From Bacillota bacterium (lineage in GTDB: Bacteria; Bacillota; Clostridia; Oscillospirales; Oscillospiraceae), in contig JAJQHS010000112.1 in NCBI GenBank assembly GCA_021199635.1, forward strand, positions 1-39,336: a stretch of 39,336 nucleotides of DNA, in the 5' to 3' direction. The stretch's first letter is position 1. Each line of letters begins with the position of its first letter. Below are positions 39,233 to 39,336 of the stretch, piece by piece. The position numbers and the translations under genes are program-made. Under the pieces are notes generated by a model, which was not told where the DNA came from, ran no database searches, and saw nothing but the letters and a program-made list of their open reading frames with translations.

Positions 39233-39336
39233 ATATGTGCGTATATGTACGTCATACAGAAACAAGCCACTTTTGTCAGATCAGAAAGACTAACTATTAA
39301 AAGTCAAGGCCCAAAGTGGGGGAATTTGCAGATTGT

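Noticed and set aside
1-39336. CRISPR arrays, insertion sequences, prophage genes
   Set aside because: No regularly spaced repeats, transposase motifs or phage structural genes were seen on either strand.

Overview
The window is a GC-rich, gene-dense stretch of a Clostridia chromosome, most likely an Oscillospiraceae/Ruminococcaceae-type Firmicute; this placement is inference. It rests on the fused ispH-S1 gene, the dgt-dnaG-rpoD and dnaX-ybaB-recR orders with the SRP RNA in front of dnaX, the UPF0210/ACT pair, strong Shine-Dalgarno sites, and consistent -35/17 bp/-10 promoters that often carry an extended TGn. No phage, insertion sequence or CRISPR array is visible.

Layout. Positions 3-1453 (+) hold the 3' part of a U32-peptidase-type hydroxylation enzyme and a beta-carbonic anhydrase. 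From 12812 down to 1553 runs a long leftward series: hflX, yigZ-like, dgt, dnaG, rpoD, a degenerate sigma-like protein, cmk, ispH-S1, a Dabb protein, an ACT protein and a UPF0210 protein. It combines replication priming, sigma factors, nucleotide metabolism, isoprenoid synthesis and translation. rpmE (L31) lies upstream behind a strong terminator. Next come an acetyltransferase and an M29 aminopeptidase (leftward), then homocysteine S-methyltransferase, a membrane-anchored E2-like acyltransferase, a biotin ligase and a Cys-rich single-span protein (rightward).

Positions 18816-24596 hold pepT and ackA (leftward), tmcAL (rightward, divergent from ackA), an aldo/keto reductase with ferredoxin domain (leftward), and mntP under a manganese (yybP-ykoY) riboswitch. 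Positions 24756-27364 encode two extracytoplasmic proteins, a C39-like peptidase and an EndA/NucM-like nuclease. They are followed by a GIY-YIG protein, a small membrane protein, a thioesterase, then recR, ybaB, dnaX, the SRP RNA, acpP and prfB.

A tRNA-Arg(CCU) at 33357-33433 separates this housekeeping region from an eight-gene leftward mannose-family PTS operon (39076 to 33598): IIB, IIC, IID, a SIS-domain protein, IIA, a membrane-anchored helical protein, an HPr paralogue without the regulatory serine, and an RpiR-type regulator. A near-perfect 25-bp palindrome lies upstream, between the operon and a rightward promoter that leaves the window. The PTS block looks richer in A/T than the rest and may be acquired.

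The observations most worth following are the sigma pair (an RpoD without region 1.1 beside a sigma-like protein that has a 1.1-like region but degenerate DNA-binding parts), the membrane E2-like protein with Glu in place of the catalytic His, and the PTS operon with its own altered HPr and a membrane-anchored helical protein.
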